From assembly GCA_026225095.1 (NCBI GenBank), contig JAMFSC010000153.1, positions 1-35,676 of the forward strand: 35,676 nucleotides of DNA, written 5' to 3'. Shown one piece after another: positions 1-8,657 of the stretch. Within the stretch, counting starts at the first letter, position 1, and each line of letters begins with the position of its first letter. The notes under the pieces are model-generated. The model worked only from the letters and a program-made list of their open reading frames with translations. It was not told the origin of the DNA and did not search any database. The translations under genes and the position numbers were made by a program. The DNA comes from a bacterium (GTDB lineage Bacteria > Acidobacteriota > Terriglobia > Terriglobales > Acidobacteriaceae).

Positions 1-122
1 AATCCTTACCCGAAGGTCGTCCGAATAGGCTCGTCCCATCCTCGTCATCGCGGTTGCTGCGCCAGAGATATACAGCATCCACCCTAACCACCAAGATTGG
101 GTATAGCTATCTTGATTCCGCT

Positions 123-773
123 CTAGCTGGCCAACCTTCGCCGCGCAGCACCCATCAACCCCACCAGCCCAGTCCCGAGCAACACAAACGTCGACGGCTC
201 CGGAGTAGCCGCAGCTACCGGCACCGGGCTATCGAAGTCGGTGTCGCTGAAATTCTCGACCTCGATGTTGAATGGCTTGCCCAACGCGTGGAGCCCGCTG
301 CCGATCGTCTCATTCAGCACCAGCACCAGGTTCGTAGCATCCGGAAGCACAATCTGAAACGACACCGCGTCGCTCGAAAAGTAATCCGGACTGCTCCCCG
401 CATCGCCCAGGTAGTTCAGCGCCTTATTGTTCGGATCGTACGAGCCCGCATACGCCGACAAAAAGAACTCCGGCGTCGTCGTCGAATAATCGAAGTAGTC
501 GAGCTGGATATACTGCCCACCCGCAAAGACCGACGCATCGAAAGTATAAGTCGTGTAATAGTAGGTCACCCCGCCATTGATACTCCCCGGAAAGCCCTTC
601 GTCGCGGACCAATCCGAAGGAACACCACTGCGGCTCATCCGGCCCGACTGGGTCGGGTCGGACGAGTTCAACGTGTCGTCAAACTGCGTCACCACATCGG
701 CCAATGCCATCGATGAAAAGGACATCACCCCAAAAAATGCAACCATCTGCAGGACCGCGAAACGAATCTTCAT
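123..773 (-). CDS. PEP-CTERM sorting domain protein
   Basis: Secreted protein of about 216 residues. It has an N-terminal signal peptide (hydrophobic stretch about residues 5-22, ending SMALA) and a C-terminal PEP-CTERM tail: TPEPST, then a hydrophobic helix, then ARRRLAS. In this family the tail is recognised by an exosortase, and the protein goes to the envelope or extracellular matrix. The middle part has no recognisable enzyme motif and looks like a beta-rich extracellular domain. I chose the ATG at 773 because GAGGAG lies 5 bases upstream; an in-frame start at 788 would cover that site. The gene lies 83 bases downstream of the protease gene on the same strand and could be co-transcribed with it. 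The sorting tail is clear; the function is unknown. Confidence 0.85.
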   Translation of the reverse strand: MKIRFAVLQMVAFFGVMSFSSMALADVVTQFDDTLNSSDPTQSGRMSRSGVPSDWSATKGFPGSINGGVTYYYTTYTFDASVFAGGQYIQLDYFDYSTTTPEFFLSAYAGSYDPNNKALNYLGDAGSSPDYFSSDAVSFQIVLPDATNLVLVLNETIGSGLHALGKPFNIEVENFSDTDFDSPVPVAAATPEPSTFVLLGTGLVGLMGAARRRLAS

Positions 774-856
774 GAAGTCTCCTCGCAAAACGAGTGTTAT
801 GAAAGCGTGGAAGAGTTGGCTTCGAGCCCATCGCGCAAAGCCTTTGAAAATCGCAC

Positions 857-2722
857 CTACGGGGCTGGCGTGAACGCAAGGGCCGCCTGCACCGCCGGCA
901 GAGCCATCAGAATTCCGTAACCCGAATCCCGATCCGCCCCCGGAGCCATGTTGTCGAGCGCCGTCGCATCTAGAATCGAGCGGATCTGCACATTCGTCAG
1001 GCTCGGCCTGGCCGACTTCACCAACGCCGCGATCCCTGCCGCGTGCGGAGCCGCCGCCGACGTCCCGAAGAACGGCAGAAAGCCCGGCGTCTTCGTATTA
1101 ACTCCATCCGCAGCCGTCCCATCCGGCTTCTGCAAGGTCACACCCCCGTTGGTCGAAAACAGAACGTTGCCCGGCGTGATCTCGGTTCCATCCGGACGAT
1201 AAAACACCTTCCGCGGCCCGTCCGAACTGAACGTCTCAATCGGATTCGCCGCTCCGCCATGGAACGCGACCGTCCCCGCCCGTCCGCTGTTCCAGTACGT
1301 CGCCGCCATCGTGAACGTGCTCGCCCCCGCGTTGTGTCCATACGTCGATCCGGTCGTCCCAACCGTCAGCGTCCCACGCAGCGTATCGAGGTGCAGCGCC
1401 TTCTGCGTTCCCGCGTACAGCACCACAACCACCCGGTCGCCAGCGACCCAACTAGCGCCAGCGCTGATGAACTCGAACGGATCCTGCGTCCCCGTCTGCG
1501 ACGCAAAGGATGCTCCCCGCAGCACAGTGCCCGCCGCATTCACCACAAACAGGTCATAGTCATCGTTGGCCCCGCCGAGTGGATCCGACCACTTCAGGCT
1601 CACACCCGATCCTATCGAGGTCAACGTGTCATACGTCCTCCCCGGGCTGAACACGTGCAATTCCCCTATCTCGCCACCCGCTGCCAGCAGCCCTGCCACC
1701 GGTCCACCATCGGCAAAGTCTCCCTCCCACGTTCCGGACGTCCCCAGCGTCAGATTCCCCGAGTTGGCCGCGGCAGAAAAATAAAGCGCTCCATCCGCCG
1801 TCACTGCATTCACGGCCCTCGCTACCGTTCCATCCTCAAACACTCCCTCGGCGAAGTAGGAGATGTCGTCCACGATGATGTCGCAGTGATACGTGTATCG
1901 CAGCGCCATGATGTTGCTGGCAAAGTCCGCCTGCGTGTTGTAGGCCGTCGCGAACACAATATTCGCTCCCGGAGCCATGTCATGCACAATCTCCATCATC
2001 GCCGCGCCTTCGTCGCTGCCGTTCGATGGTCCCGACTGACCGGGAATCACAATCGTGCTCGCCGGCAGATCGCCCGAAGCGATCAACGCCGCAACCCGCG
2101 CGGGAGTCGCGCTATCCGACAGCACCCCCACCGTCACCCCGGCGCCGTTATAGCCCAGCGAAACCGCCTTGTTCGCCTGCTCTGTCACATACCCCTGCGA
2201 CGTCACCGAGCCAACGTTCGTCACGGGCCGGTCGGAATCCGTCAGAAACTTCACATCCGGGTGCGAGGCCAACTCCGCCAGTTGGCCGGCATGGACCTTC
2301 ATCCCCAGCCGCTTGTGCACATACGCGTACTGCGGAACATCCCCGCCATTGTCCTGCACGATGCTCTTCATCACCGAAGACGTCATCAGCGAAGGAGTCA
2401 GGTCCGCGCCGATCTCCACCTGCATCCGCCCCCCGCCATCCAGCCCCTTGCCCCGATCGATATACTTCGCCACCCCCCCGAGAGGCATGTGCCGAGCCTC
2501 CCGCGACAGCAGCACCAGGTTCGAAGACATCTTCTTCTCCGCTGGCGTAAAGGTCTTCTTGAACGCATAGATCTCGGCGATCTGCTTCTGCACCGCCTCG
2601 CTCATCTGGGCCTGTAACGAAATGGTGAACGCTGCGCTGAGCACCAGCATCGCGCCCACTCCCAGCATCAATCGGCGGGATATACCAAGGGAAAGCAATA
2701 TCGTCATGCGACGGACTGACAT
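857..2722 (-). CDS. Secreted S8/S53-like serine peptidase
   Basis: Exported protease of about 621 residues. The N-terminus has a basic stretch and a hydrophobic signal segment ending LQAQ. The catalytic Ser lies in GTSAAAP (about residue 555), the usual subtilisin/sedolisin nucleophile motif. An acidic residue in VGVLSDS (about 200) fits the catalytic Asp. In place of the subtilisin HGTHVAG motif there is GAAMMEIVHDMAPGA (about 246), which resembles sedolisin-like members where Glu/Asp acts with Ser. I therefore place it in the S53-like branch of the S8/S53 clan. The segment between the second motif and the Ser contains an inserted beta-rich (pre-peptidase-like) region. Start: ATG at 2722 follows AGAGGAG with 9 bases between; ATG at 2752 upstream is an alternative. 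Physiological substrate unknown. Confidence 0.85.
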   Translation of the reverse strand: MSVRRMTILLSLGISRRLMLGVGAMLVLSAAFTISLQAQMSEAVQKQIAEIYAFKKTFTPAEKKMSSNLVLLSREARHMPLGGVAKYIDRGKGLDGGGRMQVEIGADLTPSLMTSSVMKSIVQDNGGDVPQYAYVHKRLGMKVHAGQLAELASHPDVKFLTDSDRPVTNVGSVTSQGYVTEQANKAVSLGYNGAGVTVGVLSDSATPARVAALIASGDLPASTIVIPGQSGPSNGSDEGAAMMEIVHDMAPGANIVFATAYNTQADFASNIMALRYTYHCDIIVDDISYFAEGVFEDGTVARAVNAVTADGALYFSAAANSGNLTLGTSGTWEGDFADGGPVAGLLAAGGEIGELHVFSPGRTYDTLTSIGSGVSLKWSDPLGGANDDYDLFVVNAAGTVLRGASFASQTGTQDPFEFISAGASWVAGDRVVVVLYAGTQKALHLDTLRGTLTVGTTGSTYGHNAGASTFTMAATYWNSGRAGTVAFHGGAANPIETFSSDGPRKVFYRPDGTEITPGNVLFSTNGGVTLQKPDGTAADGVNTKTPGFLPFFGTSAAAPHAAGIAALVKSARPSLTNVQIRSILDATALDNMAPGADRDSGYGILMALPAVQAALAFTPAP

Positions 2723-3232
2723 ATCTCGTAGCTCCTCTCGTTCGTAGGGCATGATGGAGAAATCGAGCAGGGTCGTTCCGGCTGCCCGGACAAATTTGGT
2801 GCTTGGCTGTGCAGACTGCTAGCGCAAGTAGACTGCCAAACAAAAGTTCCCAATTGGGCTACAAAATCAACTCTTTGGTAACCGACCGGGAATGCCCTAT
2901 GCAATATCTTGCAAGGGAATTGAGCACATAAATTCTCTGGGCATGTAACCCGGCCCACCGCAAGACTCGTCTCCGGTCCGGCACCGCCAGGTCCCGAGCG
3001 CACCCGCCGACGGACCTACCGTGCTCTCGGCCCTCTCGCATCAGGATCATCCCCACTCCCAGTGAACACCGCCACCGGGCAGCCCCGAACTGATGTCGCA
3101 CTTCTTGATACCTTCGGACCTGCACCAGCATCAACACCCGGAGCGCTCAGAGTCGGATCGGCCCCAGGCGGCCAACCATCCCCGTTCCACCCTTGTCTTC
3201 CCCCATCCCCGCTGTTACCCTCACACAATAAT
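2723..3232. other. Intergenic region, no gene supported
   Basis: This stretch separates the divergently transcribed protease (minus) and the fluoride-responsive transporter (plus). Its first half (about 2800-2950) is clearly less GC-rich than the genes. Short open frames here have no recognisable protein character. It must hold the protease promoter and the promoter of the riboswitch RNA, but I could not pick convincing -35/-10 pairs. Confidence 0.5.
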
Positions 3233-3300
3233 CCTCGGCGATGGGGTTCGCCGCTATAGCTCGCACCAGCGAAGCTGATGACTCCTACATCCTCTAGGAG
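3233..3300 (+). promoter_or_regulatory. Fluoride riboswitch (crcB motif) with translational expression platform
   Basis: The sequence shows the hallmark parts of the fluoride (crcB) riboswitch. A stem GGCGA/TCGCC (3237-3252) closes a loop with GGGG. A variable hairpin follows, with arms around AGCTCGC and GCGAAGCT. The conserved 3' block GCTGATGACTCCTAC lies at 3274-3288. In the known fold the loop Gs pair with CTCC to form the ligand-dependent pseudoknot. Here CTCCTA (3282-3287) is also perfectly complementary to TAGGAG (3295-3300), which contains the Shine-Dalgarno of the downstream gene 5 bases before its TTG start. Inferred logic: without fluoride the CTCCTA/TAGGAG hairpin hides the ribosome-binding site; with fluoride the pseudoknot takes CTCC and frees it. 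The downstream CLC-F-type gene agrees with this. Confidence 0.93.
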
Positions 3301-3305
3301 GCCCA

Positions 3306-4622
3306 TTGCCTGAATCCCGCCGCTTCAACCTCCGCCGCAGCCTGGCCGAGCACCTCCTCCCCACCCGACATCTCATCCACTGGATCCCCATCGCAGCCGC
3401 AGTCGGCATCCTCGCCGGGTCCGCCTCCGCCCTCCTCCTCGCCTCCCTCGAGCAGGCCACCCGCGTCCGCGAGAGCCACCTCTGGCTCATCCTCCTCCTA
3501 GCCCCCGCCGGTTTCGCCGTAGGCCTCCTCTACCATCACCTCGGCCGCTCCGTCGAAGCCGGCAACAACCTCCTCCTCGATGAGATCCACTCGCCTCAGA
3601 GCGTCATCCCCCTCCGTATGACGCCCCTCATCCTCCTCGGAACCTACCTCACCCATCTCTTCGGCGGCTCTGCGGGACGCGAAGGCACCGCCCTCCAGAC
3701 CGGCGCCTCCCTCGCCGACCAACTCTCCCGCCCGCTCCATCTCTCCCGCCAAAACCGCCGCATCCTCCTCATGGCCGGCATCAGCGGAGGATTCGCCTCC
3801 GTCTTCGGAACCCCCCTCGCCGGAGCCGTCTTCGGCCTCGAGGTCCTCGCCATCGGAGCCGTCACCTACGACGGCCTCGCCCCCTGCTTCCTCTCAGCCT
3901 TCGTCGCCGACTACGTCACCGCCCACATCATCCAGGCCTGGCACATCCGCCACACTGCCTATCGCGTCGAGTCCATCCCCCCCACCGTCACCCTCACCGG
4001 AATCCTCGCCGCCATCGCCGCCGGAATCGCCTTCGGACTCACCGCCCTGGTCTTCGCCCGCGCCACCCACGCCATCGCCCGCCTGGCCAAACGCCACATC
4101 CCCTACCCACCCCTCCGCCCCTTCGCCGGAGGCCTCATCGTCACCGCCATAGTCTTCGCCACCCACACCACCCGCTACATCGGCCTCGGCATCCCCACCA
4201 TCGTCGCCGCCTTCCACACCCCACTCCCCCCCTACGCCTTCGCCGCCAAGAGTCTCCTCACCGCCATCACCCTCGGAGCCGGGTTCAAGGGAGGAGAGGT
4301 CACCCCTCTCTTCTTCATCGGAGCCACCCTCGGCAACGCCCTCGCCCACATCCTGCCTCTGCCCTTCTCACTCCTCGCCGGCATGGGCTTCGTAGCCGTC
4401 TTCGCCGGAGCCGCCAATACTCCCATCGCCTCCACCCTCATGGCCGTCGAACTCTTCGGAGCCGAGGCAGGAGCCTACGCCGGCATCGCCTGCGTCGTCA
4501 GCTATCTCTTCTCCGGCCACTCCGGCATCTACCGCGCCCAACGCATCGGTCGCCACAAGCACTCATCTGCCGGTCCTGAAAACCAAAAAGACCAGAAAGA
4601 CCAAAAAGACCAAAGCCCGTAA
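3306..4622 (+). CDS. eriC: CLC-type fluoride/proton antiporter (CLC-F)
   Basis: Polytopic inner-membrane protein of 438 residues in the CLC family. It has the GREG gating-glutamate motif (GGSAGREGTALQ) and, later, the GGEVTPLF segment that replaces the Cl- channel GxFxP motif. The first pore motif of Cl- CLCs (GSGIP) is absent; the equivalent site reads AGNNLLLDEI. Loss of the serine motif together with GREGT is what I expect of the fluoride-exporting CLC-F branch, and the fluoride riboswitch directly upstream supports that strongly. Inferred role: expulsion of F- from the cytosol in exchange for H+. Start is TTG at 3306, 5 bases after AGGAG; no ATG lies nearby. The C-terminal tail is an unusual run of KDQ triplets encoded by a 9-bp tandem repeat. 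Fluoride specificity is inferred, not shown. Confidence 0.9.
   Translation: MPESRRFNLRRSLAEHLLPTRHLIHWIPIAAAVGILAGSASALLLASLEQATRVRESHLWLILLLAPAGFAVGLLYHHLGRSVEAGNNLLLDEIHSPQSVIPLRMTPLILLGTYLTHLFGGSAGREGTALQTGASLADQLSRPLHLSRQNRRILLMAGISGGFASVFGTPLAGAVFGLEVLAIGAVTYDGLAPCFLSAFVADYVTAHIIQAWHIRHTAYRVESIPPTVTLTGILAAIAAGIAFGLTALVFARATHAIARLAKRHIPYPPLRPFAGGLIVTAIVFATHTTRYIGLGIPTIVAAFHTPLPPYAFAAKSLLTAITLGAGFKGGEVTPLFFIGATLGNALAHILPLPFSLLAGMGFVAVFAGAANTPIASTLMAVELFGAEAGAYAGIACVVSYLFSGHSGIYRAQRIGRHKHSSAGPENQKDQKDQKDQSP
4587..4613 (+). repeat. 9-bp tandem repeat in the 3' end of the CLC gene
   Basis: Three head-to-tail copies of AAAGACCAR (4587-4595, 4596-4604, 4605-4613) encode KDQ KDQ KDQ just before the stop codon. 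The unit is a multiple of three, so gain or loss of copies would keep the frame. It lies outside the transporter core. Confidence 0.8.
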
Positions 4623-4658
4623 GCATCAACCCATGCATCCACCCGCCCCACCCACTCG

Positions 4659-4702
4659 CGTCATCTCGACCGAAGCGCAGCGGAGTGGAGAGACCCCCGT
4701 AT
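4659..4702. repeat. Dispersed intergenic repeat, family C, copy 1
   Basis: About 44 bp in the gap between two convergent genes. It starts CGTCATCTCGACCGAAGC and ends GAGAGACCCCCGTAT. Nearly the same sequence occurs at 22738-22782, a variant with a small duplication at 19708-19755, and a diverged relative at 22551-22586. No coding function is visible. Confidence 0.85.
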
Positions 4703-4746
4703 CGCGCTCTTCGCACACGCAGGCTCCCATCCACGATGACCCTCGC

Positions 4747-6381
4747 CTAATCCGTAGGATCCGCCGGGAACTTCTGAAAAGTAAGCCGAACCCCCACATC
4801 AAAATAGTTATCCGCCCGAATCCCCACCGGAGCCTCAAACCCCGCCGACCCACCCGCCGAAGCGAAGTCATCCTGGTCCACGCCATCCCCCGAAACCCCC
4901 AGACCACCCACCAGCTTGCCGTTCAAATAAAGAGGTGTACTTCCCGGAAAGAACACGATCCCATTCTGATTGGGATTCTTCGGCTGCGATCCCTGCGTGC
5001 ACGGATGCTCGACGTCATTCACGAACAAAGAATAAAAGGGCCCCGGATTGGTCCCATCGATCCCCTCCGGATAAAGCGGCTGAGCCGCAAAGTCCAGCGT
5101 CCGATTCGTCACCGCCGTCCCCACCGGAACGCCCGGCAGATCCGCATATCCCGTCTGCCCGCTGAACCAGATCACATTCCGCGACTTCGCCACCGCCACA
5201 TCGACCGAAAACAGCGTCGCATCCGGCATCCGGTATAGCGCCAGCAGACTCCCATCGAGATCCGACACCGCAATCACAAAGCTCGCCCGCGATCCCACCG
5301 GAAGACGAATCGCCGCCCGCGTCTGCCCCCCCACCTTGACCGCATTCTGAACGATCTGCTGTACCTGCGCCAGCGTCAACCCGCCCAGCGTACTCCCACG
5401 CTCGGCAATCAGGTCGCCCTCCGGAGCCGCACCCGAACCCGCCACCGGCCCCAGGCTATAACTCCCATCCGCAGTCCCCGCCGAAAGACCCGCCGGAAGC
5501 GTCGTCTGGTTCACAAACGGCAGCGTCACCCCACCCACCACCACCGCCCCCGGATAAGGCACCGTCGGAGCAAACCCATTCCCCACCGTCCCCGCGACCG
5601 CCGCATACTCGACGACCGCGTTGTAGTTCGGCGTCGCCACATCCGCCGCCACCCCGACCGCACCCGCCACCCGGCCATTCTTGAAGATCGGAACCCCACC
5701 CGGGTTGACCGCCGCGCTATCGGAATCGAGCAAGTTCGCCTTACCCGTCAGAATCCCCAGCCCCGGCCCATTGATATGCAGCAGTGTAGGCACCGGCAGA
5801 TCCTGCCCCGGCAGAAAGGTGGCGTTGAAACCACACCCGCGGTTCGTATTCTCAATCCCATACAACGGGGCAGACTCAGTGTTCAGAATCCCCGGAGGAA
5901 AGTGAATGCCACTCAGAAACCGCACCGTCCTGCTCCCGATCGGAGCTTGGTCATTCGAAAAGAATGCCGCAGTCCGCGCCAGCGCCGCCGCCACCTCATC
6001 CGCCGGAGCCACCACCTTGAAGTTCCCATAACTCGTCGCGGGGGCCGACTTCTTGTTGTACACCGCAACGATCACCCCCCGCCGGTCACTGATCGCAATC
6101 GTCAGCGGCACATTCACCGACGCCGCGGTCGCCGCGATGATCGAGCTCACATCCGCCTGCGTCAACACATTGTTCGCGGTGTTCGGAGTCGTCACCGGAA
6201 TCGCCGCCGGATTCACCGTCGCCCCGCAACCCGCCAGCAGGATCGCCGCCGCACTCGCCAGCCCCGCGCCCAAAACTGCGTCCACCCGCGACCACCCGAT
6301 CCTCCGTCCTCGAAAGCAGCCCGCCAGACCAACCTTCATCTCTACCGTGCACCGCTCTCCAGGCAAGCTCCTGGGGGTCAT
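4747..6381 (-). CDS. Lipoprotein with two GlcG/HbpS-like (heme-degradation-type) domains
   Basis: Predicted lipoprotein of 544 residues. The N-terminus is basic, followed by a hydrophobic stretch and the lipobox LLAGC with the acylated Cys at about residue 52. The rest contains two copies of a GlcG/HbpS-like fold. The first begins near LTQADVSSIIAATAASVNVP and continues with IAISDRRGVIVAVY; the second begins LTLAQVQQIVQNAVKVGG and continues with VIAVSDLDGSLLALYRMPDA. Proteins with this fold bind heme or cobalamin or act as accessory sensors; the ligand here is unknown. I chose ATG at 6381 because GGAGG lies 7 bases upstream; 6339 and 6474 are other possible starts. It is convergent with the CLC gene. 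Domain family fairly sure, role not. Confidence 0.75.
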   Translation of the reverse strand: MTPRSLPGERCTVEMKVGLAGCFRGRRIGWSRVDAVLGAGLASAAAILLAGCGATVNPAAIPVTTPNTANNVLTQADVSSIIAATAASVNVPLTIAISDRRGVIVAVYNKKSAPATSYGNFKVVAPADEVAAALARTAAFFSNDQAPIGSRTVRFLSGIHFPPGILNTESAPLYGIENTNRGCGFNATFLPGQDLPVPTLLHINGPGLGILTGKANLLDSDSAAVNPGGVPIFKNGRVAGAVGVAADVATPNYNAVVEYAAVAGTVGNGFAPTVPYPGAVVVGGVTLPFVNQTTLPAGLSAGTADGSYSLGPVAGSGAAPEGDLIAERGSTLGGLTLAQVQQIVQNAVKVGGQTRAAIRLPVGSRASFVIAVSDLDGSLLALYRMPDATLFSVDVAVAKSRNVIWFSGQTGYADLPGVPVGTAVTNRTLDFAAQPLYPEGIDGTNPGPFYSLFVNDVEHPCTQGSQPKNPNQNGIVFFPGSTPLYLNGKLVGGLGVSGDGVDQDDFASAGGSAGFEAPVGIRADNYFDVGVRLTFQKFPADPTD

Positions 6382-6597
6382 CGAACTTCCTCCGTCATCC
6401 ATCAGCCGCCGTATCCCCGCATTCCCAGGAAGCCACTCGTGCAACGTGTCCCTCTCGCACCCAGCGTATCCCAACTTCCCCGCGCCCGTTACACATTTCG
6501 CTGCGTATCCTCAATACGTCCCAATCCGCCCAAGGGATTCACCCCATCCCGTCATCTCTCGGGCACAACCCCCCATTGGCTTGTAAGATAGGCCACG

Positions 6598-8526
6598 ATG
6601 CGTGTTCTACGGCACGATGCATTCCAACCCGGCCTCGCCTTCAGACAGATCTGGCAGGCAGCACTCATCGCAATCGGCGCGGCGGCCATCGTCTACGCCA
6701 TCGGCACCACCATCCCCTTCGCCGACTTCGACCACTGGACCTACGACTTCACCGTCATCCACGCCGGCCTCACCCCGCCCGGCAAGCAGATCATCCTCGT
6801 CGACTTTGACGACGAAACCTTCCTCAAGATTCGCCAGTTCCCCATCCCCCGCGACATCTTCGCCAAAGCCATCACCATCGTCGGAGCCCAGAAGCCCCGC
6901 GTCATCGGCCTCGACGTCCTCCTCTCCGAGCCCCGCGCCCCAGCCGAAGACAAGGCCATGAAGGACGCCCTCATCAACGCCGGAGTCGTCATCCTCGCCG
7001 CCCAGGCCGACGCCGGTGGCGTCCCCCAGAATCTTCCCCTCCCCATCTTCTGCCAGCCCGAAGATCCTCGCGCCGCCACCGGGTTCTGCAAGGAAGACCC
7101 CGCCGGAGCCCTCGGCTACGCCCTCATCAATCTCCCCATCGATCAGGACGGCTTCGTCCGCCAGGCCTTCCTCTTCTACTCCGGAGTAGTCCCCACCACC
7201 GAGTTCGCCCTCACCATGGCCATGCAATACACCGGTCAGCCCATCAAACCCGTGGACAAGAAACGCTTCAGCTTCCTCGGCCGCCGCCTCTGGTACTCCC
7301 AGTGGTACACCGACCCCGCCTCCAACCAGATCCTCATCGGCTCCTGGGCCCGCCAGCCCGTGCCCGCCATCTCCGCCTGGCGCGTTCTCTCCGGAGACAT
7401 TCCACCCGACACCTTCACCGACAAACTCGTCCTCATCGGCCAGACCTCGGACGCCGTCCGCGACAAGGACTACACCCCCCTCTTCCGCTTCGCACTCGAC
7501 AACGGTCAGCGCGTCAGCATGAGCGGAACCCAGATCCACGCCGCCGCCATCCGCTCCCTCCTCGAAGGAACCGTCGTCCGCCCCCCGCCCCACTACGCCG
7601 TCACGATCGCCACCGTCGTCATGTGCTGGCTCGCCTCGTTCATCCTCATGCGCTTCCGCACGACCTTCGCTGCTCTCGGCATGTTGATCGTCGTCACCGT
7701 CCCCTGCCTCCTCGCCCTCTTCCTCTACCACAACTACCGCTTCTGGGTGCCCTTCCTCGGCCAGGAGATGGGCCTCGCTTTCACCCTGCCCATCACCCTC
7801 GGAGTCCAGTTCCTCTCCGAGAGCGTCCTCGCCCAGGAGGCCCGCTCCCAGCGCACCCAGCTCATGACCCTCTTCTCCTCCTACGTCGACCCCGCCGTCG
7901 CCGGAACCATCTGGGAGCGGCGCGACGAAGTCTCCCTCAACGGCGAAGAGCGTATCGCGACCGTCATGTTCACCGACATCCGCAGCTTCACCGCACTCTC
8001 CGCCGGCAAGCCCCCCTCCGAGGTCCTCCGCTGGCTCAACCAGTACATGACCGCCATGGACGAGGTCATCCGTCTCCACGGCGGATTCCTCAACAAGTTC
8101 ATCGGCGACGGCCTCATGATCATCTTCGGCCTGCCCCTCTCCCACGGCGTCCGCCAGGACGCCATCCGCGGCCTCCACGCCGCGCTCGCCATGCTCAAAC
8201 GCGTCGACGAGCTCAACCGCGAGAACGCCGCCTTCCCCGAGCGGCCCCAGCTCCGCATCGGCTGCGGCATCCACACCGGAGCCCTCATGGCCGGAAGCAT
8301 CGGCTCCGCCAACCGTCAGGAGTACTCCGTCATCGGAGAGACCGTCAACCTCGCCTCCCGCCTCGAGAGCCTCAACAAGCAGTACAAGACCGAGATCCTC
8401 ATGAGCCAGGCCACTCATGATATCCTCGCCAACGACTTCACCGGTTTCGAAGCACTCGGTGAAGCCCAGGTCAAGGGCTTCGACCAACCCATCCCCATCT
8501 TCACCATCCGAGGGCACCAGATCTAG
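6598..8526 (+). CDS. CHASE2-domain class III adenylate/guanylate cyclase
   Basis: Membrane-bound cyclase of 642 residues. One N-terminal membrane helix (about 20-40) is followed by an extracytoplasmic CHASE2 sensor domain (about 45-325), three membrane helices (about 331-425) and a cytoplasmic class III cyclase domain (about 445-640). The metal-binding Asp residues lie in MFTDIRSFT (about 457) and IGDGLMIIFG (about 503). The base-recognition Lys is in NKFIGDG, and the transition-state Asn and Arg lie in VNLASRLE. All key catalytic positions are therefore present. The base-selecting position in EYSVIGE is Ser, so ATP is likely but not certain. The start ATG at 6598 has no clear Shine-Dalgarno; a TAAGAT at 6584 may be a -10 box giving a near-leaderless message. 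It is followed by a secreted protein and an MBL hydrolase on the same strand. Confidence 0.93.
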   Translation: MRVLRHDAFQPGLAFRQIWQAALIAIGAAAIVYAIGTTIPFADFDHWTYDFTVIHAGLTPPGKQIILVDFDDETFLKIRQFPIPRDIFAKAITIVGAQKPRVIGLDVLLSEPRAPAEDKAMKDALINAGVVILAAQADAGGVPQNLPLPIFCQPEDPRAATGFCKEDPAGALGYALINLPIDQDGFVRQAFLFYSGVVPTTEFALTMAMQYTGQPIKPVDKKRFSFLGRRLWYSQWYTDPASNQILIGSWARQPVPAISAWRVLSGDIPPDTFTDKLVLIGQTSDAVRDKDYTPLFRFALDNGQRVSMSGTQIHAAAIRSLLEGTVVRPPPHYAVTIATVVMCWLASFILMRFRTTFAALGMLIVVTVPCLLALFLYHNYRFWVPFLGQEMGLAFTLPITLGVQFLSESVLAQEARSQRTQLMTLFSSYVDPAVAGTIWERRDEVSLNGEERIATVMFTDIRSFTALSAGKPPSEVLRWLNQYMTAMDEVIRLHGGFLNKFIGDGLMIIFGLPLSHGVRQDAIRGLHAALAMLKRVDELNRENAAFPERPQLRIGCGIHTGALMAGSIGSANRQEYSVIGETVNLASRLESLNKQYKTEILMSQATHDILANDFTGFEALGEAQVKGFDQPIPIFTIRGHQI

Positions 8527-8657
8527 AAATCATCACCTCTTCTGGAACTGCAAGACAGCCCTCGACAACCCTTTTTTTTGCCGTAGACTGATCCGCATGG
8601 ACTTGTTCGGCGTACTCAATACATCTGCTCTACAAGTTCTGTTGTGAGAGGAATACC

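Noticed and set aside
1043..2617. Plus-strand frame of about 524 codons opposite the protease
   Set aside because: Arg-rich, no family features; shadow of the protease gene.
6607..8517. Minus-strand open frame of about 636 codons opposite the CHASE2 cyclase
   Set aside because: Extremely Asp/Glu/Gly-rich translation with no domain; it is the antisense shadow of a gene with strongly C-ending codons.
8572..8579. Run of eight T after the CHASE2 cyclase gene
   Set aside because: No stable hairpin precedes it, so a terminator is not supported.
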